Assembly (NCBI GenBank): GCA_023151255.1
Contig: JAKLJG010000002.1
Coordinates: forward strand, 277,784-340,478
DNA from: Cyclobacteriaceae bacterium
GTDB lineage: Bacteria > Bacteroidota > Bacteroidia > Cytophagales > Cyclobacteriaceae
Reading direction: 5' to 3'
DNA: 62,695 bases
Shown: positions 17,314-26,371 of the stretch, piece after piece
Numbering within the stretch: position 1 is the first letter of the stretch
Layout of the letters: the number at the start of each line of letters is the position of its first letter
Position numbers and translations under genes: made by a program
The notes under the pieces: model-generated
What the model was told of the DNA's origin: nothing
What the model saw: only the letters and a program-made list of their open reading frames with translations
The model's database searches: none

Positions 17314-18528
17314 TTATGGGAGCATCGACAGGCCGTGCTTAAACTTAAGCAGAAAATATTTTTCAACAAGCAGTTTAGTCCAATCGTTGAAAATGTTGGG
17401 TATCATCACGGCAAACTTACGCGGTTTAAACAGGTGGTCGCCCATGATAATAACCTCTTTGTGGCCCGCATCCATCACACATACGGCCGGGATCTTGCCC
17501 CAATCGCGTTTCACAAACTTTTGCTTACCACGAATTTCATTCACGATATTTTTTACAGCAATCTTGGCTGATACTTCGGTGGGGAAACCGGTTTTCGGCA
17601 CCCCGAAAGGCACTACACAGGCAAAGGGCGCTTTCACTTCAACGGCAAGGCCAACGGCATATACGTTTTTATAGGTAATGTGCTGGTAGCCTTCGTTGCA
17701 AACCACAAAGCCTTTTTCGTCAACCAGTTCGGGCGAGTGGAACATGGCTTCCGTTCCGATAAACGGGGGCATAATCATCGCCATTTTGTAAGGAAGTTCA
17801 GTGCCGTCTTTCAGGTAAACGATTTCCTTTTCAATGCGATCGATTGAAGCGTTAGTGTACCATTTAATGTTGTACATCTTCATAAACATTTCAAGCATGG
17901 TTTGGCCGCCCGTAATGCCGCCAATACCAAAGTGACCGAGGAAAGGCTCCGGTGTGAACCAGGTAAGCGTTACTTTATCGCGGATTTTGCGCTTACGAAG
18001 TTCTTTGTCGAGGTTGAAGAGGTATTCGTATGCAGCGCCCATGCAACTGGCACTTTGTGTGGCGCCTACCACCACGGGCCCCGGATTGGCGGTTAGCTCA
18101 TCCAGTTTTTTAAGGGCCCGCTCACCGTATTTAGGTATCACAATGTTTTCTACATAGCCTTTTTCGGGATGCAGGTTTTCAACAATGTTAAAGTCCATCT
18201 GGATGCCGGTGGATATGACCAGGTAATCGTAGGTGAAGGCTCCACTCTGTTTGGTTTCTACGGTATTTTCCTCGGGGTTAACGCGTGTGGCGGCATCCTG
18301 AATAAACCGGATTCCTTTTTTCTCCATGATGGGCCTTATCGGGAAGCTGATATCGTTGAGTTTGCGCCTGCCGAAAGGTACCCAGATGAGTGACGGTATA
18401 AAGGTAAAGTCCGGATTAGGCGAAATAACCGTTACGGTGGCTTGGTTTTTCAGTTTGCGCTGCAACTCGAGGGCGGCCGTGGCCCCGCCAAAATTGCTGC
18501 CCAGCACGATGATGTTTTTAGTTTTCAT
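17314..18528 (-). CDS. FAD-dependent sulfide:quinone oxidoreductase-like protein
   Basis: The start chosen (ATG 18526-18528) places the FAD-binding motif IIVLGSNFGGATAALELQ directly at the N-terminus; an extended frame reaches 18615. The protein continues with the second dinucleotide fold and the characteristic SASCMGAAYEYL segment, which carries a Cys in the position of the redox cysteine of SQR, and a second Cys in APFACVVPFG after the FAD motif NVYAVGLA. C-terminal basic and amphipathic segments (KLLVEKYFLLKFKHG) fit peripheral membrane binding. SQR-type enzymes oxidise sulfide and pass electrons to quinone. Whether sulfide is the substrate here cannot be told from sequence alone. There are no other sulfur genes nearby. 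Confidence 0.75.
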   Translation of the reverse strand: MKTKNIIVLGSNFGGATAALELQRKLKNQATVTVISPNPDFTFIPSLIWVPFGRRKLNDISFPIRPIMEKKGIRFIQDAATRVNPEENTVETKQSGAFTYDYLVISTGIQMDFNIVENLHPEKGYVENIVIPKYGERALKKLDELTANPGPVVVGATQSASCMGAAYEYLFNLDKELRKRKIRDKVTLTWFTPEPFLGHFGIGGITGGQTMLEMFMKMYNIKWYTNASIDRIEKEIVYLKDGTELPYKMAMIMPPFIGTEAMFHSPELVDEKGFVVCNEGYQHITYKNVYAVGLAVEVKAPFACVVPFGVPKTGFPTEVSAKIAVKNIVNEIRGKQKFVKRDWGKIPAVCVMDAGHKEVIIMGDHLFKPRKFAVMIPNIFNDWTKLLVEKYFLLKFKHGLSMLP

Positions 18529-18661
18529 ATGGGTTTGATTTTTACTGTTCATATCGGTTTTTATTCTGGTATGAAGTAACCAACAGAATTTGTCATTTCC
18601 GGTAACTGTGGTCACACCGCGACCTGATGTTTATCATTTCAGCGATTGGAAAAGAATGATG

Positions 18662-21064
18662 TTAATCAGCCGGATTTAATACAAGCCGGTTTTTTGATTG
18701 GGATATGATTTCTTCGCGGTTCATCATCATCTTCCGGGTTTTGCCGGTGGCAAACATTTCGGCCTGGTCGCTGTAATGCGGGCTCATTACGTTACCGCTT
18801 TGGCCGGTTGGTGAAATGGTAACTCCGTTTTCAATATCTCCAAAATCGGTAACCTTCCGTAAAGCAGGTCCGCCATTAACATTAAAGTAGCCTGAGTTTT
18901 CAAGCTCGTAATGCAAATTGTTGATTACTTCGCTGCCGCCATCAACCACAAAGGGCCCGACATTAAAAAACTTATCCAGCGGCTTTACGGCTCCAAGTGC
19001 GTGGGCGTGGGCGAGGGTGTGGATCTTACCCCACGTCCATGATTCGGGTTTTTTACCGCAGGTCTTTTTTAGCAAATCGATTGCTTTTATTGCGGCCCGT
19101 TCAACAATTTCTTCCCGGCTTTCGGTTTTTTCTTTGGTCGTTACATCGTCCCACCAGGGATTTGAAACTGAGGCAATAAACTGGTGATAGGAGTTTTTCG
19201 GAACAGAGGTTTTAAGCAACGAAGCAAGTGCGGTTGGGCCCAGCTCATCCAGCATGGCACCATGTATAATCTGGTCGAGGAGGTTATTGTAGATGGCAGG
19301 CGCAATCTTATCAGCCCCGTGTGAGCCGTCCCATTGATTTAATTCGTTAATCAGCGTGTTAAATTCCGGATTGTTTACCGTTGAAAGCACGGAGGCAATT
19401 TCTTTAGCCACTTCAGCATGCATGGAGGAGGTAACATCCAGTTGCATGGCGCTGAGTTGTTCCGGTGAAAACTTTTTATCTCCGCTCAATAATTCAACAA
19501 TACGGCCGGCTCTGCCTTTAGGATAATAGTATCCGGGGTATAGCACACCATCAACGGCCTCGGGCTGGTTGTTGGCCGAGTACACAAATCCCCAGGGAGG
19601 ATTAACGGCCTGCGGATTTTTTGAGAAATCATAGAAGCCGGTGTATTCATCCTGGCCGCTTTCGCCATTCAAAAAAAGTTTGCTCACCACGTGGTTTGGT
19701 CTAATCGGAAGTTTGGCGGCCGCCCACCATGCAATGTTTTTATCGGTATCGGCATACATTACGTTGAGGCCGGGGGCCGAGAAGCGCGATACAGCATCAC
19801 GGGCTTCTTCAAATGTGGCGGCATGATTCAGTTTCCAGGCGGCCTGAAGCGCGTGATTATCAATTTGCAACAGAAGCCACGAGAGTGCGATCGGTTCGCC
19901 CTCTTCGGGTGTATTTTCCACAATGCCGTTAATGATCGGTCCGTGACGGCTTTTCCTCACTTCAAATACAACATCAATTGCACCTTTTACCTTGATTATT
20001 TCATCGCGTACTTCCAGGTTCTCCCAGGCACCCGCAAACATCACCTGGTTTTTATTTTCAGGGTTTGATTTTTCGCGGAAGAAATCCACATCGTCATTTT
20101 CAAACATGGTCAGTCCGAATCCGCAAAAGCGGTTGTTGCCAAGCAGGCCTACCGGTATGCCGGCCAGATGATGGCCATAAAAACTGAAGCCCGGATACTC
20201 CAGGTGTGCTTCGTACCATACGGCCGGCTGCGAAAAGCCAATGTGTGTATCGTTGGCCAGAATTGGATACCCGCTGGCTGACTTTTCGGCCGACACGACC
20301 CAGCTGTTGCTCCCCTGCCAAAGGGGTACAGGTATTTTATCAATGGCCTGAAGGATGGATGCGATCAGCTTATCACTTGAATTAGTTTGTGCTGCTCCGT
20401 TATAATTTTTGATCTGCACGGCATCGGGTGGCGTTTGAACCGCCAGCATGTTCAGGTGCTTTTCACCCCATTCGGTTCTTATTTTTTCGAGCACCGGGTC
20501 GGCATGAAACCCTTCGGCAAAACCAAACGACATAAAACCGACCGCCAGGTAGATATCTTCGGGTGTGAACTCCGTTTTCGGAATATCCATAATGGTGAAT
20601 TCGATGGGCGTTTTTCCGGTATTGATGTATTGATTGATACCGCGCTGATATGCGTATGCGGCCCGCTGGTAATCGGCTGTATCGGCACTCAGAAATTTTG
20701 CCGCGTGTTCTTTGGCAAAATGGTTAAGGCCCAGTGTTCGGAAAAATTTATCCACTGGCAAAAGGTCTTCACCAAGAATTTCAGCCAGCCTTCCGGCTGC
20801 AGCACGCCTGAGCATTTCCATCTGGAACAGCCGGTCTTGTGCGTGTACATAACCCAGGGCATAGTAGGCGTCTTCCATGGTTTGCGCATAGATGTGCGGC
20901 ACACCGTAGGCATCAAACAAAACCTCAACAGGTTGCTGCAATCCAGGCAAGTTTCGTTCGCCCGACAGTTGCGGTTTAAGGCTTTGCAGGTAAACAAACA
21001 ACGCGATGGCGAGCAGAACAATACATGCCAACAGGCCCAGGAAAATTCGCTTAACTAGTTTCAT
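18662..21064 (-). CDS. Penicillin acylase family protein (Ntn hydrolase)
   Basis: Starting at ATG 21062-21064, the product has an N-terminal signal anchor (about residues 5-28) and the hallmarks of the penicillin/acyl-homoserine-lactone acylase family: VEVLFDAYGVPHIYAQ, the DAYYALGYVHAQDRLFQMEMLRR box, and the self-processing site before the nucleophile Ser in WQGSNSWVVS (about residue 250). Oxyanion and catalytic Asn segments follow (ILANDTHIGF and, late, ELENSGYFNVNGGPAL). Members are made as a precursor and cleaved to a two-chain periplasmic amidase. The natural substrate, such as N-acyl amino acids or AHLs, is not decided by the sequence. It lies 26 bp after the channel-like gene and may be co-transcribed with it. 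Confidence 0.9.
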   Translation of the reverse strand: MKLVKRIFLGLLACIVLLAIALFVYLQSLKPQLSGERNLPGLQQPVEVLFDAYGVPHIYAQTMEDAYYALGYVHAQDRLFQMEMLRRAAAGRLAEILGEDLLPVDKFFRTLGLNHFAKEHAAKFLSADTADYQRAAYAYQRGINQYINTGKTPIEFTIMDIPKTEFTPEDIYLAVGFMSFGFAEGFHADPVLEKIRTEWGEKHLNMLAVQTPPDAVQIKNYNGAAQTNSSDKLIASILQAIDKIPVPLWQGSNSWVVSAEKSASGYPILANDTHIGFSQPAVWYEAHLEYPGFSFYGHHLAGIPVGLLGNNRFCGFGLTMFENDDVDFFREKSNPENKNQVMFAGAWENLEVRDEIIKVKGAIDVVFEVRKSRHGPIINGIVENTPEEGEPIALSWLLLQIDNHALQAAWKLNHAATFEEARDAVSRFSAPGLNVMYADTDKNIAWWAAAKLPIRPNHVVSKLFLNGESGQDEYTGFYDFSKNPQAVNPPWGFVYSANNQPEAVDGVLYPGYYYPKGRAGRIVELLSGDKKFSPEQLSAMQLDVTSSMHAEVAKEIASVLSTVNNPEFNTLINELNQWDGSHGADKIAPAIYNNLLDQIIHGAMLDELGPTALASLLKTSVPKNSYHQFIASVSNPWWDDVTTKEKTESREEIVERAAIKAIDLLKKTCGKKPESWTWGKIHTLAHAHALGAVKPLDKFFNVGPFVVDGGSEVINNLHYELENSGYFNVNGGPALRKVTDFGDIENGVTISPTGQSGNVMSPHYSDQAEMFATGKTRKMMMNREEIISQSKNRLVLNPAD

Positions 21065-21089
21065 GTCAACGGTATTATCAGCGGTATAA

Positions 21090-22052
21090 CTACTTTTCAG
21101 CCAGCCACACAAAAACAATATTCAGCACAACATACAGTATAATGACAATGCGCGAGCCCCAATAATCAACCCGGGCGCTTGCTTCTTTTTTATCTTTCTC
21201 ATAGAGGCGAAGGGCAACGGCCGAAATCAGCAGGGTTACAAAAATGCCGAGGAAAGTGATGGTGTGCAGCGTATCCACGAGGGTAAAAGAGGATGATTCC
21301 GGCAACAACGAGTCAATGATGTACTTGTTACCCACAGCGGCAAACAAACCGCCCACGGGTAAACCATAGCGGGGCTCCAGTTCAGTAGCCTTCGGTGTGA
21401 AGCTGAGCGCGGCAATGAGAAAGGCAATGTACATGCCGATAAAAATTTTCAGGAACAAGCCCCATGCATCCCGTTCAATATCAATTAAAATATTGAATGA
21501 AGCATATTCAGAATGCATCATGTCAGAGCGCGGATCGCCAAATACGGTAATGTACTCGTGCGTGTTGGTGTTTACCTTAAAATCGCGGATGCGCCAGCCA
21601 TCGAGTGTCAGTTCGCGATCGAACGTGCTGCCAAATTCATCGGCAACAAATACCAGTTGGTTTTGATCGTAAATGGAGTTTTCAATATGCACAACCAGCC
21701 GTTGCTTATCGAACGGAAAATCGCCCACCTTCCAGTTTTGTTTCATCACGCATTTCATCTTCATCAGTTGCCACATTTTGCCGTCAACCATGTCCATCAG
21801 CACCTCAGGTTCTTCAATGGTTTTGGCGTTGGGAATATCAATCTGGTTGGCAAAATCAAACTGCAGGTTATCATAAATCAGCCACAGCCAAAAGCGGATG
21901 GTGTACTCTTTTTGCTGAAAATTAATATCGTGAATGCTGATGATGTAGGAGCCTATCTGTACGGTGTCAGGAGGTTTAGAACTGCTGTTATCAGTTTGTG
22001 CCTCAGCAAAGGAGGCGACAACAAGTAAAAGCAGAAAGGCACAGTATTTCAT
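21090..22052 (-). CDS. Prokaryotic pentameric ligand-gated ion-channel-like protein
   Basis: The 320-residue protein has a signal peptide (about 1-18), a beta-rich extracellular part to about residue 205, and four hydrophobic helices. The beta domain has VGDFPFDKQRLVVHIEN near residue 110, the FPFD Pro-loop position typical of prokaryotic Cys-loop-receptor homologues such as GLIC, without flanking cysteines. The helices are arranged 1-2-3 close together (beginning WGLFLKIFIGMYIAFLIAAL) and a fourth at the C-terminus, with a Pro-containing TM2-TM3 link (SLLPESSSFTLVD). This is the pentameric ligand-gated channel layout. The ligand and ion selectivity are unknown, and TM2 is less polar than in GLIC, so channel activity is an inference. 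Confidence 0.65.
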   Translation of the reverse strand: MKYCAFLLLLVVASFAEAQTDNSSSKPPDTVQIGSYIISIHDINFQQKEYTIRFWLWLIYDNLQFDFANQIDIPNAKTIEEPEVLMDMVDGKMWQLMKMKCVMKQNWKVGDFPFDKQRLVVHIENSIYDQNQLVFVADEFGSTFDRELTLDGWRIRDFKVNTNTHEYITVFGDPRSDMMHSEYASFNILIDIERDAWGLFLKIFIGMYIAFLIAALSFTPKATELEPRYGLPVGGLFAAVGNKYIIDSLLPESSSFTLVDTLHTITFLGIFVTLLISAVALRLYEKDKKEASARVDYWGSRIVIILYVVLNIVFVWLAEK

Positions 22053-22126
22053 GGAGCAGGTAAAAATATCATTTTTCGGAAGTTTCGAAAAGCATTCCTA
22101 TTTTCACGACTCAAAATACAATTAGT

Positions 22127-22570
22127 ATGTACCCAGGCCTATTACACACCCACACGCTGCTACGTTACTTTATTTTACTTGCACTTATAGCCGTAATTGT
22201 TATCTCGTTGAATAAATGGCTTGGCAAAAAGCCATACACGAACTTTGATAATAAGCTATCGCTTTACCTGCTCATCTTTACCCACCTGCAATTGGTGGTA
22301 GGCCTTATTCTGTATTTTGTAAGTCCGAATGTAAAGTTTAATGAGTATACAATGAAAGACAGTACCCTGCGGTACTGGTCGGTTGAGCATATATTTCTGA
22401 TGCTGGTGGCCATTACGTTGATTACCGTAGCACGAATAGGTGTAAAGAAAATTTCGGTGGATACCCTGAAACATAAGCGCCTGTTTATTTTTAACGGGGT
22501 TGCACTTTTGCTGATACTCGTTTCCATCTATATGAGCGGAAGGGGCATTTTGCACAAAAATCTGTTTTAG
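22127..22570 (+). CDS. Small four-helix membrane protein
   Basis: The 147-residue product has four hydrophobic helices with histidines near their ends (LLHTHTLLRYF, FTHLQLVVGL and VEHIFLMLVAI), similar to small cytochrome b561-like or haem-containing membrane proteins found in Bacteroidota. The paired His pattern fits haem ligation, but no binding is shown. It is divergently placed from the channel-like gene, 74 bp away, and 77 bp before the OmpA-family gene. Confidence 0.75.
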   Translation: MYPGLLHTHTLLRYFILLALIAVIVISLNKWLGKKPYTNFDNKLSLYLLIFTHLQLVVGLILYFVSPNVKFNEYTMKDSTLRYWSVEHIFLMLVAITLITVARIGVKKISVDTLKHKRLFIFNGVALLLILVSIYMSGRGILHKNLF

Positions 22571-22647
22571 CGGAACAACTCTGGTTTGGGTTACTTACCG
22601 GATTATCCGATGTTTGTTAACTTTACTAAGTTAAAAGATAACATTGG

Positions 22648-24399
22648 ATGAGACTCTCGTTTGTATTCGCCAGCCTGTTGGTGTTCACAGCCGCTACGGC
22701 CCAGTTTGCTGCTCGGTACGAACTGGTTAAGCTGAACCGCGAAGTAAACACCTTTTACCACGATGCCGCACCCGTTATTTCGCTGGATGGTAAACGACTG
22801 TACTTCTTTATTCATAATCACCCGGAGAACAATTACGGTAAGGAGGGGAGTGACGAAATCTGGATGTCAACCCTGAATGAAAAAGGCGAGTGGACGGCTG
22901 CCAAACACCTGGGCCCTCCGTTTAACATCCACCGCAGCAATCAGGTGTTTACCTGCCTGCCCGATGGCTCCCTGTTTATAAAAGGAGGACGGGTTAAAGA
23001 CACAAAGGGATTCTCGCTTGTTAGTCCGGCTGGCGTATTAACTGAAATTGAGGTGCCGGGTTTCCGCGAAATGAACAAAGGAAGGTTTTATGGGGCCAGC
23101 ATGTCATCGGACGGAAAGCACATCATCATGTTCTTTAGTGAAATGCCAAACAGCCAGCGAAGCAGTTTGTATGTGAGCAACAATGAAGGAGGTAAATGGA
23201 CAACACCAAAGCGACTGAATATTTCAATACGCGATGATGATGTAGGCCCGTTTATCGGGCCGGATGATAAAACATTGTATTTTTCAAGCGATCGGAACGT
23301 GCCCGGTAAAAAAGGCAAGGCCGACATTTACCGCTGCACCCGGCTTGACGACAGTTGGCAAAACTGGTCAGCCCCGGTAAACATGGGTGCACCCATCAAC
23401 ACGGCAGCGGATGAACTTTATTTCTGTATTGACAAACTGGGTAACGTTTTCACCAGTCGCTCCAACAGCACACAGGACGGGGGCAATCTTGATTTGTTTA
23501 AACTGGTGCCGCGCGATGTTAAAGTAATCGTGGCGGGAGTGGTTTACAATGAAAAAACACAACAGGTCATCCAGGCAAATGTTGAGCTGAAACCGGCTGA
23601 GCATGATGCACTGAAAATGCGCTCAGCAGCTACCGGAAAATTTGAAACACGCATTCCCGAAGTTGACGGTTTTTCAGTTTCTGTTTCTGAGACCGGGTAT
23701 TTACCAAAAAGTGAATCGTTTACCATTCCTCCGCTCGGTAATGATACGACCATCACCATTGAAATTTATCTTACTCCGATAGCAAAACAGCTGGTGCTGG
23801 CCGGTACGGTGTACGATCTAAAAACAAGCAAACCGATACCAGCTGAACTGACCATTTATCCGAAAGCAAGCAGGCGGACCGAAATGAAACCCGGCACACC
23901 GGGCGGTAAGTACGAACAGGAAATAAAACAACTTGGCAAGTACATTCTTATTGCAACCGCTGAAGGATACCTGACAGCTACCGACAGCGTGGAGGTCATC
24001 AGCGAAGACATTACCCCGGTGATTAAAGACATTGCCCTGCAGCCGATTGAAGTTGGTTTAACCGTGCGGCTCGATCACATCTATTTTGATTTCGACAAAA
24101 CCACGCTGAAGAAAGAATCGTATGAGGAACTTGCCAAAGTGATCGATTTCTTAAAGCGTAATCCGAGTGTGGAGATTGAAATTGCCGGACACACCGACAG
24201 CAAAGGGTCGGATGAATACAATCAAAAACTCTCGCAGGGCCGCACGCAGGCCGTTGTAGATTACCTGGTTAGTCAGGGTGTTAGTGCGCGCAGGCTGGTG
24301 GCCATGGGCTATGGCGAATCCAAACCGGTGGACACCAACGAGACCGAAGAAGGCCGTGCCAAAAACCGAAGGGTGGAGTTTACGGTACTGAAGATGTGA
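22648..24399 (+). CDS. OmpA-family protein with PD40 propeller and carboxypeptidase-regulatory-like domains
   Basis: The 583-residue protein has a signal peptide (about 1-18), WD40-like PD40 beta-propeller strands (for example GKRLYFF, DKTLYFSSDRN; about 30-270), two carboxypeptidase-regulatory-like beta domains (about 290-460), and a C-terminal OmpA peptidoglycan-binding domain (IYFDFDKTTLKKESYEEL, then IAGHTDSKGSDEYN and NRRVEF; about 475-583). It should sit in the periplasm or outer membrane, tethered to peptidoglycan. Such proteins are found in T9SS-associated and gliding gene sets of Bacteroidota (PorE-like), but this one is not next to other secretion genes. Confidence 0.85.
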   Translation: MRLSFVFASLLVFTAATAQFAARYELVKLNREVNTFYHDAAPVISLDGKRLYFFIHNHPENNYGKEGSDEIWMSTLNEKGEWTAAKHLGPPFNIHRSNQVFTCLPDGSLFIKGGRVKDTKGFSLVSPAGVLTEIEVPGFREMNKGRFYGASMSSDGKHIIMFFSEMPNSQRSSLYVSNNEGGKWTTPKRLNISIRDDDVGPFIGPDDKTLYFSSDRNVPGKKGKADIYRCTRLDDSWQNWSAPVNMGAPINTAADELYFCIDKLGNVFTSRSNSTQDGGNLDLFKLVPRDVKVIVAGVVYNEKTQQVIQANVELKPAEHDALKMRSAATGKFETRIPEVDGFSVSVSETGYLPKSESFTIPPLGNDTTITIEIYLTPIAKQLVLAGTVYDLKTSKPIPAELTIYPKASRRTEMKPGTPGGKYEQEIKQLGKYILIATAEGYLTATDSVEVISEDITPVIKDIALQPIEVGLTVRLDHIYFDFDKTTLKKESYEELAKVIDFLKRNPSVEIEIAGHTDSKGSDEYNQKLSQGRTQAVVDYLVSQGVSARRLVAMGYGESKPVDTNETEEGRAKNRRVEFTVLKM

Positions 24400-24416
24400 T
24401 AAACCTGCCGATTAAA

Positions 24417-25610
24417 TCACCTCAAATTTCCCTTAAACATATTCATCTCCATGCGCACCCTGCGGCTTACGCCCATGGTGGTGGCACGCACCAGTTTTTC
24501 AACGCCATGCCGGTGTTTAATGTGGTCGATGGCCTGGTAAAGGTTAATGGTTTCGGCTGTGTCGTCAAACAGACTTATCTGGTGGTTGCCGTGTACCAAC
24601 CCGCTTAACCGTACGCCTACCAGGCGGATGAGCATCCTGCGGTGATAGAGTTTGTCGAACAACTCCTGTACCACGCGAAGAATAACATGGTCGGATGACG
24701 TGTACGGAACCTGCACCTGTTTGGTTTCCGTATCGAAATTGGCATACCGGATTTTTACCGTAATGCACGAGGTTAGCTTTTTCTGTTCGCGCAGCGTAAA
24801 GGCCACTTTTTCCACCATGGCGATGAGGACGGATTTTAACCGCTTCACATCAATGGTGTCTTCCTCAAACGTGCATTCGGTGGAAATGGATTTTTGTTCG
24901 CTGTAGGGGACCACGGGGCTGTTGTCAATACCATGCGCTTTGTTCCATAGGGAAATTCCATTTTTACCGAACGCGCTCACCAGGAATTTCAGGGGCATTT
25001 CGCGCAGCGTGGCCACGTTGCGCACACCCATATCGTACAGGAAGGAGGCCGTTTGTTTGCCGATCATTGGAATTTTCTCTACCGCCAGCGGGGCGAGAAA
25101 ATCTTTTTCCGTGCCGGCCGGAATGTGCTTGCTGGCGTTGGGCTTGAATTCACCGGTAGCCACTTTTGAAACGAGTTTATTTACCGACATACCCAGCGAA
25201 ATGGGCAGGCCGCTTTCCTTTACAATTTTTTTCTGTAACTCCAGCGCCCAGGTAAATGCTCCAAAATATTTATCCATGCCACTGGCATCAATGTAGAATT
25301 CATCAATGGATGATTTTTCGAACAGCGGAGCTTCTTCGGCAATCACTTCGGTTACCAGGTGCGAGGCCCGGCTGTACGCTTCCACATCACCGGAGATGAC
25401 CAGGGCATCGGGGCACAGTTGCAGCGCCAGGTACATGGGCATGGCCGAATGCACGCCAAACTGCCGGGTTTCATAACTGCAGGCAGCCACCACACCCCTG
25501 CGGCTTTGTCCGCCAATGATCAGCGGCTTGCCAACCAGTTTCGGATTGCGCTGGCGTTCTACGGCTACGAAAAAAGCATCCAGGTCGAGGTGAATAATGT
25601 TGCGGTCCAT
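24417..25610 (-). CDS. dinB: DNA polymerase IV, Y family
   Basis: The 397-residue protein is a translesion polymerase: the first catalytic motif is HLDLDAFFVAVE (residues 7-18), the steric region is VVAACSYETRQFGVHSAMP, and the second catalytic motif is SSIDEFYIDASG, in which the more usual Ala of DEAY is Phe. A helix-hairpin-helix region (IPMIGKQTASFLYDMGV) and the little-finger domain follow. It acts on damaged DNA and is mutagenic. The gene is divergent from a LexA-like XRE/S24 regulator, with 65 bp between the starts that hold two near-identical palindromes, so SOS-like control is likely. No obvious beta-clamp motif was identified at the C-terminus. Confidence 0.92.
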   Translation of the reverse strand: MDRNIIHLDLDAFFVAVERQRNPKLVGKPLIIGGQSRRGVVAACSYETRQFGVHSAMPMYLALQLCPDALVISGDVEAYSRASHLVTEVIAEEAPLFEKSSIDEFYIDASGMDKYFGAFTWALELQKKIVKESGLPISLGMSVNKLVSKVATGEFKPNASKHIPAGTEKDFLAPLAVEKIPMIGKQTASFLYDMGVRNVATLREMPLKFLVSAFGKNGISLWNKAHGIDNSPVVPYSEQKSISTECTFEEDTIDVKRLKSVLIAMVEKVAFTLREQKKLTSCITVKIRYANFDTETKQVQVPYTSSDHVILRVVQELFDKLYHRRMLIRLVGVRLSGLVHGNHQISLFDDTAETINLYQAIDHIKHRHGVEKLVRATTMGVSRRVRMEMNMFKGNLR

Positions 25611-25623
25611 GTCGCTATATTAA

Positions 25624-25638
25624 ACTAAATAAATTAGT
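25624..25638. promoter_or_regulatory. Candidate operator 1 (dinB side)
   Basis: ACTAAATAAATTAGT is a 15-bp palindrome with one mismatch from ACTAAA-N3-TTTAGT. It starts 13 nt upstream of the dinB start codon and lies 31 bp (three helical turns) centre to centre from operator 2. Confidence 0.7.
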
Positions 25639-25654
25639 AAATAAATATTGTTTA

Positions 25655-25669
25655 ACTAAAATATTTAGT
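25655..25669. promoter_or_regulatory. Candidate operator 2 (regulator side)
   Basis: ACTAAAATATTTAGT is a perfect 15-bp palindrome (ACTAAA-ATA-TTTAGT). It ends 6 nt before the first possible start of the XRE/S24 gene, so a bound repressor would block its own transcription. Confidence 0.72.
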
Positions 25670-25675
25670 ATTACT

Positions 25676-26368
25676 TTGAACGTGCCGTTAATCAGCAAAA
25701 ACCTGAAGTTTTTAAGAGGCCGGCAGGGGCTTACGCAAAAGCAACTGGCCGAAAAACTGAAACTCAACCAGCCGGTAATTGGTGCCTATGAAGAGGGGCG
25801 GGCGCTGCCCCCGCTGCCTGCGTTGCAAAAACTGGCTACGCTTTTTCAGGTGAGCCTGGATGATCTGGCCAACACCGACCTGAGTAAACCGGGACACTTG
25901 TTTAAACAGGCGTCATCCTCCAAAGAAGTTCTGGCCATTACCGTTGATCGCACCGGCCGGGAAAATGTAGAGTTGGTTTCACAAAAGGCGGCTGCCGGGT
26001 ACCTGAACGGTTACCAGGATCCGGAATACATCAGCGAGCTGCCTAAAATTCAGTTACCGGTCCTTCCGCAGAACCGCACGGTTCGCGCCTTCGAAATCAA
26101 AGGCGACTCCATGTTGCCGGTTCCTTCCGGCAGCATTGTGTTTGGCGAGTACATCGAAAAAATTGCACAGGTAAAAAACGGTAAAGCCTATGTGCTGGTA
26201 ACACAGGGCGAGGGAATTGTTTTTAAACGGGTTTTTTTTCTGGATAACCAGCCGGATAAGTTATTGCTCGTATCCGATAACAAAACATATCAGCCTTACT
26301 TTATTGCTCTGAGTGATGTACGCGAGGTATGGCTGGCACGCGGGTGTTATGCTTCACTTGCCGATTAG
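25676..26368 (+). CDS. LexA-like XRE/S24-peptidase transcriptional regulator
   Basis: The N-terminal part (about residues 7-65) is an XRE helix-turn-helix (LKFLRGRQGLTQKQLAEKLKLNQPVIGAYEEGRA). The C-terminal part is an S24 self-cleavage domain: a probable Ala-Gly cleavage site in KAAAGYLNG, the catalytic Ser in KGDSMLPVPSGS and the catalytic Lys in GIVFKRVFF. This layout matches phage CI/HTH-type LexA substitutes that are inactivated by RecA-stimulated cleavage. No ATG is available; TTG 25676 or GTG 25682 must be used. It is divergent from dinB with paired palindromic operators between them, which strongly suggests autorepression and control of dinB. Confidence 0.88.
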   Translation: MNVPLISKNLKFLRGRQGLTQKQLAEKLKLNQPVIGAYEEGRALPPLPALQKLATLFQVSLDDLANTDLSKPGHLFKQASSSKEVLAITVDRTGRENVELVSQKAAAGYLNGYQDPEYISELPKIQLPVLPQNRTVRAFEIKGDSMLPVPSGSIVFGEYIEKIAQVKNGKAYVLVTQGEGIVFKRVFFLDNQPDKLLLVSDNKTYQPYFIALSDVREVWLARGCYASLAD

Positions 26369-26371
26369 CTC

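Noticed and set aside
20387-21058. Long plus-strand frame of 223 codons inside the penicillin acylase gene
   Set aside because: It is antisense to well-conserved acylase sequence and has a Cys/Phe/His-rich composition unlike any family. It is a shadow frame.
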